From IMG/VR virus record IMGVR_UViG_3300021425_000082, positions 1-37,546 of that record: a DNA stretch of 37,546 bases, one strand, 5' to 3'. The DNA is from a virus. Shown one piece after another: positions 16,360 through 25,917 of the stretch. The translations under genes and the position numbers were made by a program. The first letter of the stretch is position 1. Every line of letters starts with the position of its first letter. The notes beneath the pieces were generated by a model. The model worked only from the letters and a program-made list of their open reading frames with translations, did no database searches and was not told the DNA's origin.

Positions 16360-17307
16360 ATGAGATCAGTAACTCGCTTAATAGAGCAAATACGAAGACA
16401 GACTGAGAATGATGAAGTATCAGATTTTGTAGGTATTCAGGATGAGGAATTTATCCAGTACCTAAACGATGCTCAGTATAATCTTCAAGCACAAATAGTG
16501 CATCAACATCCTCGTGTATTTATTGAGGAAGCAATTATACAAACTGTCTCGGGACAAGAGCGGTATGATCTACCTAGTAATTGTTTCTTAGGTAATAAGG
16601 TCCATAACGTAGAATACTCTGCCTCAGGTAATGATGATGATTACTACACGCTTAGTCAGACAACTATGAAAAGTAGGGCATCAGGAGTAGATGCGGATCC
16701 TTCTCAATATATTAGAGTAGCTGGTCAGATACTTCTAACACCTCAGCCAACTTCAGGCGGAAAGATTCGGATAAACTATGTAAAAAGATTGCGTGAGTTA
16801 GATAAGAGAAAAGCCAAAGTATTAACAGCATTAAGTGAGACTGACATATCTTCTGATTTTACCATAACTTTAGACAATGCTAACTTTGGCACTAATGCTG
16901 ATGATATTGCTTTACACGACTACATCTGCATTGTAGATAAAGAAGGTAGAAACGTAGTAAAAAATATTGAAATAGATGTAGATGCTGCTGATAGTATATT
17001 GTCTAGTCAAATAAAATGTAAAGCACATACCTTAGATGCTGAGGATATGTCGAGTATTCCAGCAGGGTCTTATATTGTTGGAGGTAAAGATACTACTAGT
17101 CATAGTGAGCTAGGTATTGAGGTAGAGCGTTATCTTATAGCTTATTGTGCATGGAAAATACTAAAGAGAGATTCTAGTGTAGATAGTAATGAAGCCTTGC
17201 AAGAGCTTACTCTTATGGCTCAAGAGATTGTAAAATCTTACGCTCTAATTACTGATGATATACAACTTATTCCCGATATTAATAGTCGAGATGATTGGAG
17301 TATTTAA
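16360..17307 (+). CDS. Head-tail adaptor protein (gp4-like)
   Basis: This 315-residue protein starts with a helical bundle (SVTRLIEQIRRQTEND, EEFIQYLNDAQYNLQ) and then beta segments including SGQERYDLPSNCF and QILLTPQPTSGGKIRINYVK. This is the pattern of podovirus adaptor proteins that bind under the portal (P22 gp4 / T7 gp11 class). Next comes the beta-propeller tail hub, as in those phages. AAGGA precedes the ATG and the stop overlaps the next start (TAATG). A long helical C-terminal part (from about residue 245) may contact the portal. Confidence 0.7.
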   Translation: MRSVTRLIEQIRRQTENDEVSDFVGIQDEEFIQYLNDAQYNLQAQIVHQHPRVFIEEAIIQTVSGQERYDLPSNCFLGNKVHNVEYSASGNDDDYYTLSQTTMKSRASGVDADPSQYIRVAGQILLTPQPTSGGKIRINYVKRLRELDKRKAKVLTALSETDISSDFTITLDNANFGTNADDIALHDYICIVDKEGRNVVKNIEIDVDAADSILSSQIKCKAHTLDAEDMSSIPAGSYIVGGKDTTSHSELGIEVERYLIAYCAWKILKRDSSVDSNEALQELTLMAQEIVKSYALITDDIQLIPDINSRDDWSI

Positions 17308-20300
17308 TGGGTGTAGACCATAGACTGATTAGAAATACTGAAAATTTTAAAGGAATAGATAAGCGTTCCTCCGATCTTGCTCGTACTAGAGAGTTTGCTA
17401 CGGATATAGATAATGCTATATATAGAAAGACGGGAGCGATAAGTAAAAGAAAAGGATTTAAAGTAAACCTAAATCAGTTTGACAATCACTTTGGAGGGTT
17501 TACATTTAGAAAAACTAATCCTTTAAATGGCAGTACAACAGATGAATTTTTAGCTGTTTCTACCAAGTTACAACGTCTAGTAGATGAAGATTTTAAAATA
17601 TCTTATGAAGGATCTTCTGACATATTTGTATCCATATTTGCCGAAAGTTCTAGTAATTTTAAATTTCAAATAAAAGATCAAGATGTACTAATAATGGATC
17701 AAAACTTAGGTACAGGATTTAGCTCATCGGATTTAAGTTTAAGTAGTTTAAGAACACTTATAAATGATGTAAAAATACCTGTAGCTACTATAGATGCTGT
17801 AGTAACTCCTGTAAGCCCTACTCAATTTGATTACACTATTCCAGTAGAAAACGTAAGTAAAGTACAATCTTTATACGTAGGTTCTTTACTTAAAATTTCA
17901 GGAGAAACTACTCAATTAGAGGTAACTTCTTATACTGAAATAACAGCTCCTAATAATGATGCTCTAGTTGTTTCCTATAGAATAACTTTAGAAGGAGCTT
18001 CTTCTGCATTAAATAATACTGTAGGATCTGTTGAGTTAGTGGATTATCATGATCTAACTGCATCTTTTACTAATACAGAATTAGATGGATATAGAGCAGC
18101 TTTATTGACTGCTGTTAAAGATGTTAAAATAAATAATTTACTATCAGGTGGAACAAATCTAAAAGCTAAGGATTGGGAAGATATAGATAACGGAGACACT
18201 AGCACTATTAATACATTTGATTGGAAAGTAAACTCTAGTGATACAGATAGAGTATTTTCTTCTCAAGATGTAGAAAATGCTACATTTGCACAACTAAATA
18301 ATGTTTTATATATAAGTAATGGGTATGATTACATAATGAAATATGATGGACAAAGAGTGTATAGAGCAGGTTTACCAGCTTTAGATAATGATACAGCTAC
18401 AGAGTATTTTGAATGTAATCCTCAGTCAAGCAATAACCCTATTCATAGTAACCAAAACTCAGAAGATAAAACTTTTGAGTATCGTTTTGTATTAGAATAT
18501 ACAGATGCTATAGGTAACATAATTAGTAGTCAGCCTTCTAAACCAATAATAAAAAGAGTACCCTCAGGCAACAATGTTGCTATTACATGGGATTCTCAGG
18601 TAGATTTATTAAATCCTTTTTTAGCTGGAAGAGATCTTACAGGAGTATTTGATAGCACACATCCTTTACATGGAAATTTAGAAGATTTAAATTCAGGAAA
18701 TAGACCTACTGCTACATCTTTAGCAGATAATTTAAAAAAGTATAGAGAAGAAAAAAGATTGAGGGTTAAGATATATAGATCTTTAGGGTATAATCAAGGT
18801 AGTATTGATGATCAAGTTGTAGGGCAATACTATCAGATAGCAGACGTGCCTTATGATGAAGATTCTTTTACAGATCGTTCAGTAGATCCAGAGGACACAG
18901 TCGTAACTGATTTTGATATAAATACTTTACTAGCTTATGCAGAACCAGTAAAAAGACAAGACCCTCCACCGAAGGGAAGGTACATAACAGGATTTAAAAA
19001 CTGTTTAGTATCTGCTGGAAACATAGCTAATGTAAACAATGTGCAATATTCGCTACCTAAGAATACCTCTACAGGTGAAATAGGTTCTGAATATTTTCCA
19101 GAAGATGACAATGCCATTGTAGTAGATTCTTTATTTGGAGATAGGGTAAACGCCATAGCTCCTCTAAGAGATCTACTATATATTTTCCACAAAAATAGTA
19201 TTCACGTTTTAGGTGGTAACATAAACCTACTAGAGTTACCCGTAGTAGACTTACTAACTAAAGAAGGTGGTGTAGGATGCCTAAGCCAGGGCTCTATACA
19301 AGAATTTAGAAATCAGTTAATATTCTTATCTGAAGAAGGTGTATATACTATTGATTCCTCAAATGCTATTAGTGAGCTGTCTGCTCCTATAAAACCATTC
19401 TTTGACGATCTAGATTTAAAAGTTAAAAGATCAGTATCCTATAACTGGGTACGAGAAAATTTAATGATAATAAATATACCTAAAGAAAAAACTAGTGTTA
19501 CTTTAGATACTATTCAGAATATATCTATACTGCAAAATAGTACCCAAACTGATGTACCTACTTTATTAACTAGATCAAATAAAACATTTAAAATATTTGC
19601 TACTGATTTTCTTGCCTCTGCTAACGGTAAAGATGCTTCGTTTGAAATAACTACAGATGCTAATGGAGATATATTATTAGAGAATATATCAGTAGAGTTT
19701 CCAGGAGAAGCTTTTACTGCTAATGAAACTATTTATATAGATGATGACTTTTTAGGAGGATTTGCAGGGGCGGGTATTACATTAAATGTAGATTCTGTAA
19801 TTAATAGAGATAGCTCTGTATATACTTCAGGAGAAGAAGAATCATTAATTATAGTATATGATTACTTTAAAAATGCATGGTTAAAATGGACTAATGTGGA
19901 CATAACTGGGGGAGTAGCTCTATATGACGAGAAAGTTACTTTTCTAAGTAGAACTAGAAACGGTAGTTATTTAAAAATTATGTCTGAGTCTGATACTACC
20001 TATGATTACGCAGACCACAATGATGCTATTGATTTTAGATACGAAACTAACTGGGAATCTCTTAATGAGCCTACTATACCTAAAAAGTTTCTACGTTTAA
20101 AACTGTATAGCTTTGATACTGACGGATCATTTGAAAGTCCTGGTTTCTCTGTTAATGTATTTGTACAGAAAAATTACGTACCTTTTGACTTAGGCAGTTT
20201 TATAATGGACTTTGGGCAGACTTTAGGGTGGGCAGAAGAACCTTGGGGGGAGTTTAAATGGGGTTCTAGTGCATTGAATTTCCTAAAAAGTAAATTAGCT

Positions 20301-20420
20301 CCGGGTAAAACAAAGTCATTAAAGTTAAGTTTTCAAAACAATACTTTAAATGAGAATGTATTAATAACTAATTATGAGATGGAGATTGCATCTCCGTATG
20401 GAATGGAGATTAAAGATTAA
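17307..20420 (+). CDS. Tail hub/nozzle beta-propeller protein
   Basis: This 1,037-residue protein resembles T7 gp12 / P22 gp10-type tail hub proteins. The N-terminus (FKGIDKRSSDLARTREFATD, then DNAIYRKTGAISKRKGFK) matches the usual opening of that class. The centre (AQLNNVLYISNGYDYIMKYD, RDLLYIFHKNSIHVLGG, GCLSQGSIQEFRNQLIFLSE) shows propeller blade strands. I chose ATG 17307 because it forms TAATG with the preceding stop. A TTG at 17295 adds only four residues and lacks a ribosome site. It probably caps the adaptor and forms the channel for DNA ejection. It is longer than the T7 protein. Confidence 0.75.
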   Translation: MGVDHRLIRNTENFKGIDKRSSDLARTREFATDIDNAIYRKTGAISKRKGFKVNLNQFDNHFGGFTFRKTNPLNGSTTDEFLAVSTKLQRLVDEDFKISYEGSSDIFVSIFAESSSNFKFQIKDQDVLIMDQNLGTGFSSSDLSLSSLRTLINDVKIPVATIDAVVTPVSPTQFDYTIPVENVSKVQSLYVGSLLKISGETTQLEVTSYTEITAPNNDALVVSYRITLEGASSALNNTVGSVELVDYHDLTASFTNTELDGYRAALLTAVKDVKINNLLSGGTNLKAKDWEDIDNGDTSTINTFDWKVNSSDTDRVFSSQDVENATFAQLNNVLYISNGYDYIMKYDGQRVYRAGLPALDNDTATEYFECNPQSSNNPIHSNQNSEDKTFEYRFVLEYTDAIGNIISSQPSKPIIKRVPSGNNVAITWDSQVDLLNPFLAGRDLTGVFDSTHPLHGNLEDLNSGNRPTATSLADNLKKYREEKRLRVKIYRSLGYNQGSIDDQVVGQYYQIADVPYDEDSFTDRSVDPEDTVVTDFDINTLLAYAEPVKRQDPPPKGRYITGFKNCLVSAGNIANVNNVQYSLPKNTSTGEIGSEYFPEDDNAIVVDSLFGDRVNAIAPLRDLLYIFHKNSIHVLGGNINLLELPVVDLLTKEGGVGCLSQGSIQEFRNQLIFLSEEGVYTIDSSNAISELSAPIKPFFDDLDLKVKRSVSYNWVRENLMIINIPKEKTSVTLDTIQNISILQNSTQTDVPTLLTRSNKTFKIFATDFLASANGKDASFEITTDANGDILLENISVEFPGEAFTANETIYIDDDFLGGFAGAGITLNVDSVINRDSSVYTSGEEESLIIVYDYFKNAWLKWTNVDITGGVALYDEKVTFLSRTRNGSYLKIMSESDTTYDYADHNDAIDFRYETNWESLNEPTIPKKFLRLKLYSFDTDGSFESPGFSVNVFVQKNYVPFDLGSFIMDFGQTLGWAEEPWGEFKWGSSALNFLKSKLAPGKTKSLKLSFQNNTLNENVLITNYEMEIASPYGMEIKD

Positions 20421-20740
20421 TGAAGTTTGGATTTAGTAGTTCCACAGGATTGACAGACTTAGTAAAAAAGCTAATGCATGGCTTAGGTAAGCTAACCTTT
20501 GAAGATAACATGGAATCCTTCAAGGTGCAAGATCTTGAAATTACTAACGGAAGAACTGCAAGTATAAGTAATAAGTTGACTTTTGTTCCTAGTAAGTATA
20601 TAATCGTGTCTCAAGAAGGACATGGTATAGTTACTAAGGCAAAAAATCCTGATACAGCTCGGGATTGGGACAATAAGTCTGTGTTTTTAAAGAACAATGG
20701 ACCGGATACGGTAAAGATAACAGTAATTTTTATGAGGTAA
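20420..20740 (+). CDS. Small beta-rich virion protein, 106 residues
   Basis: This protein of unknown function follows the tail hub with a TAATG overlap. The C-terminal half (ASISNKLTFVPSKYIIVSQE, FLKNNGPDTVKITVIFMR) is a compact beta domain, similar in style to small tail or plug proteins of podoviruses. It lacks cysteines, membrane segments and enzyme motifs. A structural tail role is inferred only from position. Confidence 0.5.
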   Translation: MKFGFSSSTGLTDLVKKLMHGLGKLTFEDNMESFKVQDLEITNGRTASISNKLTFVPSKYIIVSQEGHGIVTKAKNPDTARDWDNKSVFLKNNGPDTVKITVIFMR

Positions 20741-20743
20741 AAT

Positions 20744-21691
20744 ATGGCAAACGATGCATACAGTAAAGGTGTAAAGAAAGCAGAAGAAATTATAGGACCA
20801 GATGGATTACCTAGATTAGGCACAGATAAGGATGTTCAAGAAGCCTTAGAAATGAAGAAATCAGGTATAGGTAAGCAAGAAGAAGTTACTTCCAGGTTTA
20901 AAAAAATGGCTGATGAAGGTATGAGTTCTGCTGCTAGAGAAGCTCAGAGAACACGCATGGCACAACAGATGTCTCAGGCTAGTCAGATGCAAGGACTAAA
21001 GATGGGCGGAATGATGGGAGGTGCTCAGGGTGCTTCCGCTGGTGCTCAACAGCGTAGTATGATGGCACAGGGAATGATGGGCAGAGCTAACATTGAAAGA
21101 GACATCTTCTTAGCAAATGAGCAAGCTAAAGCTCAGGGTGTAAGAGATATGTCACAATCGCTATCCCAAGAAAGAGCTGCTACAGATGCCTACACATCCT
21201 CATTAGGAGAGGTTAAGACATTTGACATTGGACAAGCTGCTGCTGAGACACAGCTAAAATCATCAATGGGTATGCAGTATGAGTCTATGGCTAGTGCTGA
21301 TAGAGCTGCTAAGTTAGCTGCCGATGCTCAGGTTAAAATAGCTAAAGCTGGTACAGGAAGTATTACTGTAGTGTGTACAGAGTTACATAGACAGGGACAG
21401 ATTCCTACAGACGTATGGGAAATAAATCAAGAGTTTGGTAAACATTTATATAGAGTAGATCCTTACGGGTACTATGGATATTTATCCTGGGGGCTACCAC
21501 TCGCTAAAGCAATGAGTAAAAGTAAAGTAGCTACAGCTATAGCTGCTCCATTTATGAAGGGCTGGATAAACTATATTGCCGGTAAAGAAACATTCTTTAA
21601 TAGAGCAATGTATAAAACAGTACGTGTATTTGGTAACGCTTTAATTCAAATGAAAAAATTATACGGACAAGCATCAATTAGAGGTTACTAA
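20744..21691 (+). CDS. DNA-ejection (internal virion) protein A
   Basis: This 315-residue protein has a helical, Met/Gly/Ala/Gln-rich first part (residues about 60-130, with MGGMMGGAQGASAGAQQRSM) and a conserved-looking C-terminal domain starting near residue 205: TVVCTELHRQGQIPTDVWEI, then FGKHLYRVDPYGYYGYLSWG. Many phages carry this type of domain at the end of internal virion proteins. It is the first of three coupled genes likely making the ejection apparatus. The stop overlaps the next ATG (TAATG). Confidence 0.6.
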   Translation: MANDAYSKGVKKAEEIIGPDGLPRLGTDKDVQEALEMKKSGIGKQEEVTSRFKKMADEGMSSAAREAQRTRMAQQMSQASQMQGLKMGGMMGGAQGASAGAQQRSMMAQGMMGRANIERDIFLANEQAKAQGVRDMSQSLSQERAATDAYTSSLGEVKTFDIGQAAAETQLKSSMGMQYESMASADRAAKLAADAQVKIAKAGTGSITVVCTELHRQGQIPTDVWEINQEFGKHLYRVDPYGYYGYLSWGLPLAKAMSKSKVATAIAAPFMKGWINYIAGKETFFNRAMYKTVRVFGNALIQMKKLYGQASIRGY

Positions 21692-22944
21692 TGGCTAGAG
21701 TAAAAGTAGGCGACAAATACGGCAACGCTAAGAAGAAAGAACAGAAGGAAAAGGTAGATGTATCTAAATTAGATCCTTCGTTCTTAGATAGACTTTCTAA
21801 CTTTGACAAGGCTAGGGAAGAGGCAAAGCAAGATCCTAAAGAAGATCCTAAGCAAGTTGAGACTGAGCAAGTAGCTGCTATGCCAGATGAAGAAAAGCAA
21901 GGATTAAGAGAAAAGTTAGTATCTAAGAAGTCAGGTGCAAACGCTGCTCCAGTAGAAGATAAGCAAGAACAAGATCCTGCTAATAGAGAAGAAAAGCCGC
22001 AAGAGAAACCTCCTGGAGATGACCCTGGAGATGAAGAAGATAAACCATCAATGTTTGGCATGGATAATTTTAAATCAGCATTTTCATACTTTGGACCTCG
22101 GTTAGCTTCTATGTTAATAGGTGGAAGTACAGCGATGGAGACTACTGATACAGCTCTTGATGAATTATATGATAGAGAAACTGCTGAAAGAAAAGAATTA
22201 AGAGAGGCAGAAGAAGCTAAAGCTAAAGCTGAAAGAGGTGAAGAACTAACTCCATATCAAAAGCTAAGATTAGATCAAGCTGAAAGAAGACTGCAAATGG
22301 GAGAAGGGCAGGAAGAAGGTAAGCAAGCTAGGTTTGATAGGAGTATGGGATATAAAGAGAGAATGGCTGAGCGTCCAGGTCCTAAGGTTATGCTAGAGCA
22401 AGCTGCTCAAAAAACATTATTAAATCATTTAGATGCTCTTGAGGGATTAGCTGCTTCTGTAGATCAGTCTTATAGAGGTCCTATCTCTGGCATTGCTAAA
22501 GATGTAGCTGTTAAGTATGGTGTGGATAATGATGCTAAGTGGGCTCAGTTTTCTGCTAGATCTAACATGGTTCTTAATTCCTATATTAAAAGTATTACGG
22601 GTGCTCAGTCCGGTGCTGAAGAACAGAAGCGTCTAGGTAAAGATGTACCTTCTCCTAGAGATACTGCTACAGTATTTGCAGCTAAAACTAAAATGATGAG
22701 AGAGGCTGCTCAAGGTAGATTATCTGCTGTGGATGAAGCCTTAGCAAATTATGGATTTAAAGGATCTAACCTAACTAAAGAACAGAAGCAAGCTAACGCT
22801 AACATTGTAGCCGGTGTATTAGCCGATAAACTAGCAGAGTTATCTGCTCAAAATAAAGAATCAAAACCTGCTTCAGGTCTAAGTGCTCAAGAACAAGCTG
22901 AGTTAGAACAACTTAGAAAAGAAGCATCAGAAGGACAATTTTAA
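21691..22944 (+). CDS. DNA-ejection (internal virion) protein B
   Basis: This 417-residue, Lys/Glu/Gln/Asp-rich protein has a probably disordered first third (many KQE, DPKEDPK runs), a short hydrophobic stretch (FSYFGPRLASMLIGGSTAM at about 131-149) and long helices after residue 170 (charged AEEAKAKAERGEE and later KTKMMREAAQGRLSAVDEAL). It is coupled to both neighbours by TAATG overlaps. Position and composition fit an internal virion protein extruded with the DNA. No catalytic motif is seen. Confidence 0.55.
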   Translation: MARVKVGDKYGNAKKKEQKEKVDVSKLDPSFLDRLSNFDKAREEAKQDPKEDPKQVETEQVAAMPDEEKQGLREKLVSKKSGANAAPVEDKQEQDPANREEKPQEKPPGDDPGDEEDKPSMFGMDNFKSAFSYFGPRLASMLIGGSTAMETTDTALDELYDRETAERKELREAEEAKAKAERGEELTPYQKLRLDQAERRLQMGEGQEEGKQARFDRSMGYKERMAERPGPKVMLEQAAQKTLLNHLDALEGLAASVDQSYRGPISGIAKDVAVKYGVDNDAKWAQFSARSNMVLNSYIKSITGAQSGAEEQKRLGKDVPSPRDTATVFAAKTKMMREAAQGRLSAVDEALANYGFKGSNLTKEQKQANANIVAGVLADKLAELSAQNKESKPASGLSAQEQAELEQLRKEASEGQF

Positions 22945-25130
22945 TGAGTAGAGAAGAATTAGAAAAACTTAGAAAGAGAAAAAGATTAGCGGAGCTAGAG
23001 AAAAAAGCATCTGGTCAAGCTGTATCTACAGAAAAGGAGTCTTTTGTAGAAACAGGCAAGAAAGCTATGACAGGTCCAGGTATGCCTGAAGCTCCTTCAG
23101 AAATGTTTGGTACTCCAGATGCAGATAACCCTGATGTAGAGATAACTAGATCTATGGCAGCAAAGTTTGGGGCTCAGAACGGATTGACAGGAGGATGGGA
23201 TGAAAATATTAGAGCTGCTGGAGATACTGTTAATGATGTACTAGAAGCTGCTGCAACAGGGCTAATGAAAAAGGGTATTCAGGGAACAGTAGACTCTTTA
23301 CCAGATATTAAAGATACATTCGATGCAAACCTGGCTGCTGAAAAACAAATAGAAGCAAAAGCTAGAGAAAAATATCCTCATACATATAACATGACAGATT
23401 TAGCTGGCACAATAACTGGTGAGGTAGCTACATTCGGTTTAGCAAAAGCTTTAAAAGGAGGAAAGGCGTTAGGAGGTTTTGATGCTCTCATGACTCAAAC
23501 TGGGTTCGGTCTAGTACATGGTCTAGGTAGAACTGAAGAAGATACTATTGAAGGCATAGCTAAGGATACTGCTATAGAAGTTGGGTTAGCTACTGTACCA
23601 GTGGCAGGTCAAATGGTAGGCAAAACTAGGTTAGGTACTAAAGCAGTACAAGCTGTAGGACAAGCTGCTGAGAAAACTATGGTGCCATCTTTCCTAAGGT
23701 TCCTTGGAGCTAAGGTAGATACTTTTGAAGCTAGTGTAAGAGAATTTGGTAAAGACGCTGTGGATGTAGCAGAACGTGTACTAGGGATGACTAATTCAAA
23801 AGGTGAAAAAATAATTAATGTAAGGGCTCCTAGAAAACAAATATTAGCTGATGTACAAAAAGAGGCTGATTCTGCTGGTAGAGAAATGAAAATGCTTTTG
23901 ACGGAAGCTGATCAGATTAATCAGAAAGGCGAGCCTATGGGAGTCAGACATTTATATGCTAAATTAAAAGCAGAACTATTTCATGATCAAGATGGAGGGG
24001 TATATAAATCTCTAGATCAAAAGAAGATAGGGGCTTTTAAAAATCTTGAAGAAGAAATATATGCTAACTTATTTGATGTGTCCCAAGATGAAGTTGAAAA
24101 AGTAACAGGTAGACTACTTAAAAAAAATATACCTAATGATATGTTACAATTTACAACTATGCATGACTATATATCTGATCAATTCAAATATTCCAGAGGT
24201 GCTATACACATGCCTGATAGTATAGGTAAAGATGTTATGATGGCTAGGAAAAAAGTAGCTCAGATAACTCATGAGCATTTAGATAATCAAATAGTTACTC
24301 TAGCTGATGCTAATTTATTAACTAGATATAAAGATGCTAGAACAAAGTTTGGAGATTTAAAAACTATAGAGGATGCTCTTGATGTTTCTATGGGTAAAAA
24401 CAAAGCAAAAGAAATATTAAGGTCTATGTTTAGAGATAAATTATTTGTAGTTGGTTCAATGGCTGGTGCTGCTGGACTATCTCTACAAGACCCTGCTGTA
24501 GGAGGCGCTTTAGGTGTCGCTTCTGCTATGGGCATGATCGCAACATCTAGAAGAGTAAATGGTATAGTAGCTCAGTCAGCTAGTAGAGTAGCTAAAGCAT
24601 TTAAAATGAATCCTGATAGATACGGTAATATAGCTGCAAAATTAGCAGCCGCATCTGCTGTCTCTAGTGAAGCATTTATGGATCAAATGTATTTAACATC
24701 TTCTACAGTAGATCTTATGGAGAAGCCTTTAGCAAGAACTACAGAAGATGTATTTAAAAGACGCTCCCAAATTTTAACAATTGTGAGCGACATAGATGAA
24801 GAGATGGGTAATAACCTAAGGAAGGCTATTGATGAAAGCAATACTACTGAGATAGGTAGTATCATGACCCAGTTATCTATGAAGGCACAACCTGGACTTA
24901 TTGAAGATGGAGTAGGCTGGGATGGAGTAGCTTGGGATCCAGGTACACAGGAAGCTGTAGAAAAGAGTTTAAGAAAACATCTAACCCCAAGAGAACAAAC
25001 ATTATTAATACCTAGATTCAGAGAAGATAAAAAGATACCGCCTGAATACTATGGAAAGGCATCGCCTAATCCAATAAATAGATTAGCGTATGTTAAACGT
25101 AGAAATAAAATAGACAAGCCGGTGTTGTAA
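22944..25130 (+). CDS. DNA-ejection (internal virion) protein C, large
   Basis: This 728-residue, mostly helical protein is the last and largest of the ejection block. It starts with charged helices, has a Gly/Ala-rich region at about 150-230 (TGEVATFGLAKALKGGKALG) and a clear hydrophobic Gly/Ala segment at about 497-535 (LFVVGSMAGAAGL and GGALGVASAMGMIA) that could insert in a membrane. Such traits suit proteins that form the trans-envelope conduit. I found no lysozyme or transglycosylase catalytic motif, unlike T7 gp16. Starts and stops are TAATG-coupled. Confidence 0.6.
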   Translation: MSREELEKLRKRKRLAELEKKASGQAVSTEKESFVETGKKAMTGPGMPEAPSEMFGTPDADNPDVEITRSMAAKFGAQNGLTGGWDENIRAAGDTVNDVLEAAATGLMKKGIQGTVDSLPDIKDTFDANLAAEKQIEAKAREKYPHTYNMTDLAGTITGEVATFGLAKALKGGKALGGFDALMTQTGFGLVHGLGRTEEDTIEGIAKDTAIEVGLATVPVAGQMVGKTRLGTKAVQAVGQAAEKTMVPSFLRFLGAKVDTFEASVREFGKDAVDVAERVLGMTNSKGEKIINVRAPRKQILADVQKEADSAGREMKMLLTEADQINQKGEPMGVRHLYAKLKAELFHDQDGGVYKSLDQKKIGAFKNLEEEIYANLFDVSQDEVEKVTGRLLKKNIPNDMLQFTTMHDYISDQFKYSRGAIHMPDSIGKDVMMARKKVAQITHEHLDNQIVTLADANLLTRYKDARTKFGDLKTIEDALDVSMGKNKAKEILRSMFRDKLFVVGSMAGAAGLSLQDPAVGGALGVASAMGMIATSRRVNGIVAQSASRVAKAFKMNPDRYGNIAAKLAAASAVSSEAFMDQMYLTSSTVDLMEKPLARTTEDVFKRRSQILTIVSDIDEEMGNNLRKAIDESNTTEIGSIMTQLSMKAQPGLIEDGVGWDGVAWDPGTQEAVEKSLRKHLTPREQTLLIPRFREDKKIPPEYYGKASPNPINRLAYVKRRNKIDKPVL

Positions 25131-25429
25131 TGAGTAGTATAAAGAAAGCAGCAAAGTCAGCAGCGTGGCAACGTAAAGAGGGTAAAAGTAAAAGCGGAGG
25201 GTTAAATGCTAAGGGCGTAGCTTCATATAGAGCAGCTAACCCAGGTAGCAAATTAAAGATGGCAGTAACTACTAAGCCTAGTAAGTTAAAGAAGGGTAGT
25301 AAGGCTGCTAATAGACGTAAATCATTTTGTGCAAGAATGACAGGTATGAAAAAAAGATTAACCTCAGCAAAGACAGCAAGAGATCCTAATAGTAGAATCA
25401 ATAAGTCTTTACGTAAATGGAATTGTTAA
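25130..25429 (+). CDS. DUF6321-like basic protein
   Basis: This 99-residue protein is extremely basic. Its ordered motifs (AAWQRKEGKSKSGGLNAKGV, NPGSKLKMAVTTKPSK, KAANRRKSFCARMTGMKKRL, DPNSRINKSLRKWNC) match the small phage/viral family DUF6321. Its molecular function is not established. The strong basic charge and the conserved RRKSFCARMxGM segment suggest nucleic-acid binding, perhaps inside the virion. It is TAATG-coupled to the ejection gene. Confidence 0.75.
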   Translation: MSSIKKAAKSAAWQRKEGKSKSGGLNAKGVASYRAANPGSKLKMAVTTKPSKLKKGSKAANRRKSFCARMTGMKKRLTSAKTARDPNSRINKSLRKWNC

Positions 25430-25438
25430 GGAGTTACT

Positions 25439-25687
25439 ATGCCAGCTAGTAAAAAGAATAAAGAGAATCTAAAAAAGGCAGTAGGCGAAGCATTTAAAAG
25501 TTGGAAATCTAAGAACCCTGACAGACTAAAAAAACTAGCTGACAGTATTAAAAAAACTAAGAGAGTAGAGCCGGTTAAAGAAGAGCCTAAGCAATCTGTT
25601 AAACCTGTTAAAAAATCTAGAGAATATAACAGGGAAATAGCAAAGAAAAATTTAGAGTTACTTAGGAAGCAGAAGAGTAAAAAATGA
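25439..25687 (+). CDS. Lys-rich small protein, 82 residues
   Basis: An unrecognised protein, over 30% Lys, with helical segments (ENLKKAVGEAFKSWKSKN) and a Pro/Lys/Glu linker (VEPVKEEPKQSVKPVKKS). AAGGAG precedes the ATG and the stop overlaps the next start (ATGA). It is one of several basic mini-proteins in this stretch. DNA binding or virion packaging is possible, but nothing in the sequence proves it. Confidence 0.55.
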   Translation: MPASKKNKENLKKAVGEAFKSWKSKNPDRLKKLADSIKKTKRVEPVKEEPKQSVKPVKKSREYNREIAKKNLELLRKQKSKK

Positions 25688-25917
25688 AAGAAATAGAACA
25701 GGACATTAAAGTTATTCGTGAGTCTCAGATTAGAATGGAGCAAGATATAAAGTATCATATCAAGAGAACTGACCTGTTAGAAGAACGAGTAGACAAGAAC
25801 GAAGAATTATTGCAACCTTTAGTGGTTTGGAAATGGATGCGTGAAAACCTTCGTTTCATTTTGGTTCTGCTAGGATGCATTGCATCAATTGTTATATGGA
25901 GTATAAAATATGCCTAA
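25684..25917 (+). CDS. Coiled-coil protein with C-terminal TM (XhlA-like)
   Basis: This 77-residue protein has an N-terminal heptad-rich helix (IEQDIKVIRESQIRMEQDIK, LLEERVDKNEELLQPL) and a single C-terminal membrane segment at about 56-75 (LRFILVLLGCIASIVIWSI). That layout matches XhlA-type haemolysin/lysis accessory proteins and some spanins or holin partners. The holin candidate is about 2 kb downstream. It overlaps both neighbours by 4-8 bases. Confidence 0.6.
   Translation: MKEIEQDIKVIRESQIRMEQDIKYHIKRTDLLEERVDKNEELLQPLVVWKWMRENLRFILVLLGCIASIVIWSIKYA

Noticed and set aside
21678-22061. Leftward 127-codon frame in ejection protein B
   Set aside because: The low-complexity Ser/Cys/Phe sequence is the complement of Lys/Glu/Ala codons on the other strand.
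25093-25758. Leftward frames opposite the basic mini-protein genes
   Set aside because: They are Leu/Phe-rich complements of Lys-rich genes and look like membrane proteins only by that accident.
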